Below are positions 62,801 to 64,000 of a stretch of DNA of 64,000 nucleotides, one piece after another (the first letter of the stretch is position 1; every line of letters begins with the position of its first letter). The stretch comes from Agrostemma githago (lineage: Eukaryota > Streptophyta > Magnoliopsida > Caryophyllales > Caryophyllaceae): positions 19,004,557-19,068,556 of the forward strand of contig OY288256.1 in the NCBI GenBank assembly GCA_958450325.1, in the 5' to 3' direction. The notes below the pieces were generated by a model. It saw only the letters and a list, made by a program, of their open reading frames with translations. It was not told the origin of the DNA and made no database searches. The translations under genes were made by a program, and so were the position numbers.

Positions 62801-63927
62801 GCCGCGAAGCGGGTTCGCCTAATCCAACCCTTAACCCTTTTCCGTCCCGTCTTATGCAGTACCCTACTCTTAAGGTTCAGTGCCCCATCTTTGAATCACA
62901 TCCACGATAGGGTTCACCAATACCCTCTTAGGGTTCAGTTTGTTGCGGGTTTAGTGACCTTGAATAAGGAAAAGGGTTTACGGTTGGATTACGCGGAGGC
63001 GCGTAGCGGGTCCGCCTAATCCAACCCTAAACCCTTTTCCGTCCTTGAATAAGGAAAAGGGTTTAGGGTTGCATTAGGCGGAGCCGCGATGCGGGTTCGC
63101 CTAATCCAACCCTTAACCCTTTAACGTCCCGTCTTATGCAGTACCCTACTCTTAAGGTTCAGTGCCCCATCTTTGAATCAGATCCACGACAGGGTTCACC
63201 AATACCCTCTTAGGGTTCAGTTTGTTGCGGGTTTAGTGACCTTGAATAAGGAAAAGGGTTTAGGGTTGGATTAGGTGGAGCCGCGAAGCGGGTTCGCCTA
63301 ATCCAACCCTTAACCCTTTTCCGTCCCGTCTTATGCAGTACCCTACTCTTAAGGTTCAGTGCCCCATCTTTTAATCACATCCACGACAGGGTTCACCAAT
63401 ACCCTCTTAGGGTTCAGTTTGTTGCGGGTTTAGTGACCTTGAATAAGGAAAAAGGTTTAGGGTTGGATTAGGCGGAGCCGCGAAGCGGGTTCGCCTAATC
63501 CAACCCTTAACCCTTTTCCGTCCCGTCTTATGCAGTACCCTACTCTTAAGGTTCAGTGCCCCATCTTTGAATCACATCCACGACAGGGTTCACCAATACC
63601 CTCTTAGGGTTCAGTTTGTTGCGGGTTTAGTGACCTTGAATAAGGAAAAGGGTTTACGGTTGGATTACGCGGAGGCGCGTAGCGGGTCCGCCTAATCCAA
63701 CCCTAAACCCTTTTCCGTCCTTGAATAAGGAAAAGGGTTTAGGGTTGCATTAGGCGGAGCCGCGAAGCGGGTTCGCCTAATCCAACCCTTAACCCTTTAA
63801 CGTCCCGTCTTATGCAGTACCCTACTCTTAAGGTTCAGTGCCCCATCTTTGAATCACATCCACGACAGGGTTCACCAATACCCTCTTAGGGTTCAGTTTG
63901 TTGCGGGTTTAGTGACCTTGAATAAGG

Positions 63928-64000
63928 AAAAGGGTTTACGGTTGGATTACGCGGAGGCGCGTAGCGGGTCCGCCTAATCCAACCCTAAACCCTTTTCCGT
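63928..64000 (+). repeat. Partial unit at the window edge
   Basis: The head has ttacggttgg and ggaggcgcg, the domain IV S-type head, and the sequence stops at ccgt. The head type suggests an S unit, but the window ends before the junction that would prove it. The array continues beyond the window. Confidence 0.8.

Larger units (their letters stand above)
1..64000 (+). repeat. Satellite DNA array of 197-bp and 85-bp units
   Basis: The entire window is tandem satellite. Unit starts were set at the aaaag that follows aataagg. From base 1 the steps are 197 or 85 throughout, giving 274 long and 118 short complete units plus a 73-bp partial short unit; the lengths sum exactly to 64,000. All units share one orientation. 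Length exceptions are: L units -1 at 2311, 4141, 53650, 55283, 57874, 59986 and 62098; L +1 at 11912, 14675 and 16677; L of 135 bp at 5689; S +1 at 32365 and 34112; S -1 at 40058, 43213, 46086 and 47804; S of 72 bp at 48282. No non-satellite stretch over 300 bp exists. Function is not readable from sequence. Arrays like this are typical of eukaryotic centromeric, pericentromeric or subtelomeric heterochromatin. Confidence 0.98.
50749..64000 (+). repeat. Array domain IV: eroded palindromes, 2.1-kb repeats (57 L, 23 S and a partial S)
   Basis: Short units start at 51340, 52016, 52495, 53171, 54043, 54719, 55001, 55873, 56352, 56831, 57310, 57592, 58267, 58746, 59422, 59704, 60379, 60858, 61534, 61816, 62491, 62970, 63646 and 63928 (partial). 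Markers are S heads with ttacggttgg and ggaggcgcg, L heads with gggttgcattagg and ccctttaacgtcc, ggtggagcc heads, tails with cttttgcag, and a 1-bp deletion gggttagtttg linked to gggttcgcc. These changes break the arm pairing of the head, unlike most of domain II. Confidence 0.85.
57677..64000 (+). repeat. Three 2.1-kb higher-order repeats at the right end
   Basis: Copies are 57677-59788, 59789-61900 (both 2112 bp) and 61901-64000 (cut by the window). Each is nine L and four S with one 195- to 196-bp tail variant: L units at 57874, 59986 and 62098 share gggttcgcc and the 1-bp deletion gggttagtttg. Copies one and two share the inverted head, the gccgtgaagc A unit (58352, 60464) and gccacgaagc (58549, 60661). 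Copy three has ordinary versions of these, so it is the older or outgroup state. Confidence 0.85.

Noticed and set aside
1..64000. CRISPR array
   Set aside because: Palindromic repeats of about 30 bp with regular spacing are present, but the intervening sequences are the same in all units rather than unique, and unit sizes are 85 and 197 bp.
1..64000. Integron cassette array or bacterial REP/BIME elements
   Set aside because: Heads resemble attC-like imperfect palindromes (attagg/cctaat), but there are no cassette genes between them and the tails are homogeneous over 64 kb. The higher-order structure is typical of eukaryotic satellites.
1..64000. True telomere tract
   Set aside because: TTTAGGG occurs as single copies inside a complex 197-bp unit, never as a tandem heptamer run.
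1..64000. Ribosomal DNA spacer repeats
   Set aside because: No rRNA coding sequence or recognisable rDNA promoter appears anywhere in the window, and 64 kb without a gene is too long for ordinary spacer repeats.

Overview
The whole 64 kb window is one uninterrupted satellite DNA array. I see no protein-coding gene, RNA gene, transposon body or unique sequence, and both window edges cut through the array. Read on the + strand it tiles exactly into 393 head-to-tail units, all in one orientation: 274 long units (L, normally 197 bp), 118 short units (S, normally 85 bp) and a 73-bp partial S at the right edge. The lengths sum to 64,000 once eighteen one-base indels and larger deletions are counted. 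The 197-bp unit is about 50% GC (98 of 197 in the B-type consensus).

Every unit starts with a 69-bp head, an almost perfect palindrome: two 28-bp arms around a 13-nt tip of the form G-CCGC-GNA-GCGG-G. The flanking GG and CC extend the arms to 30 bp. The arms carry a telomere-like GGGTTTAGGGTT motif. L units add a 128-bp tail. S units have the same head but lack 112 bp of that tail, always at the same junction. Two S units are never adjacent. Frequent types are A (L; starts gcgttt, right arm ccaaacc, tail gaagt and ctcaagg), B (L; right arm ttcgcc and cccttaaccc), C (L; tttgcc, tail tttaaatc), s1 (S; aaactctttt), s2 (S; gtagaggg) and s3 (S; left arm ttacgcgg). A basic module A-B-s1-C-S of about 761 bp recurs and has been reshuffled.

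Layout: domain I (1-17635; 73 L, 39 S) is rich in S units and A/B/C modules. Domain II (17636-37380; 89 L, 26 S) has L-only runs of 10 and 11 units, ttctgtcc heads and tattcag tails, with large tandem duplications of 2028 and 1747 bp. Domain III (37381-50748; 55 L, 30 S) is built of 1.7-3.2 kb copies of A-B-s-C-S. Domain IV (50749-64000; 57 L, 23 S plus the partial one) has eroded palindromes (gcattagg, ggaggcgcg, tttaacg) and ends in three 2.1-kb higher-order repeats.

The organism cannot be named. A long homogeneous satellite with higher-order structure implies eukaryotic nuclear heterochromatin (centromeric, pericentromeric or subtelomeric). The TTTAGGG heptamer is the telomere repeat of most plants and many algae and also occurs in some protists, so a plant or alga is a weak guess; TTAGGG-type lineages are not excluded. 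The most interesting content is structural: a conserved GNA mini-hairpin tip, and mutations that look as if they were templated by hairpin pairing, namely two inverted tips forming 71-bp inverted repeats, an arm change shared between neighbouring units, and a clean 13-bp loss of the tip.
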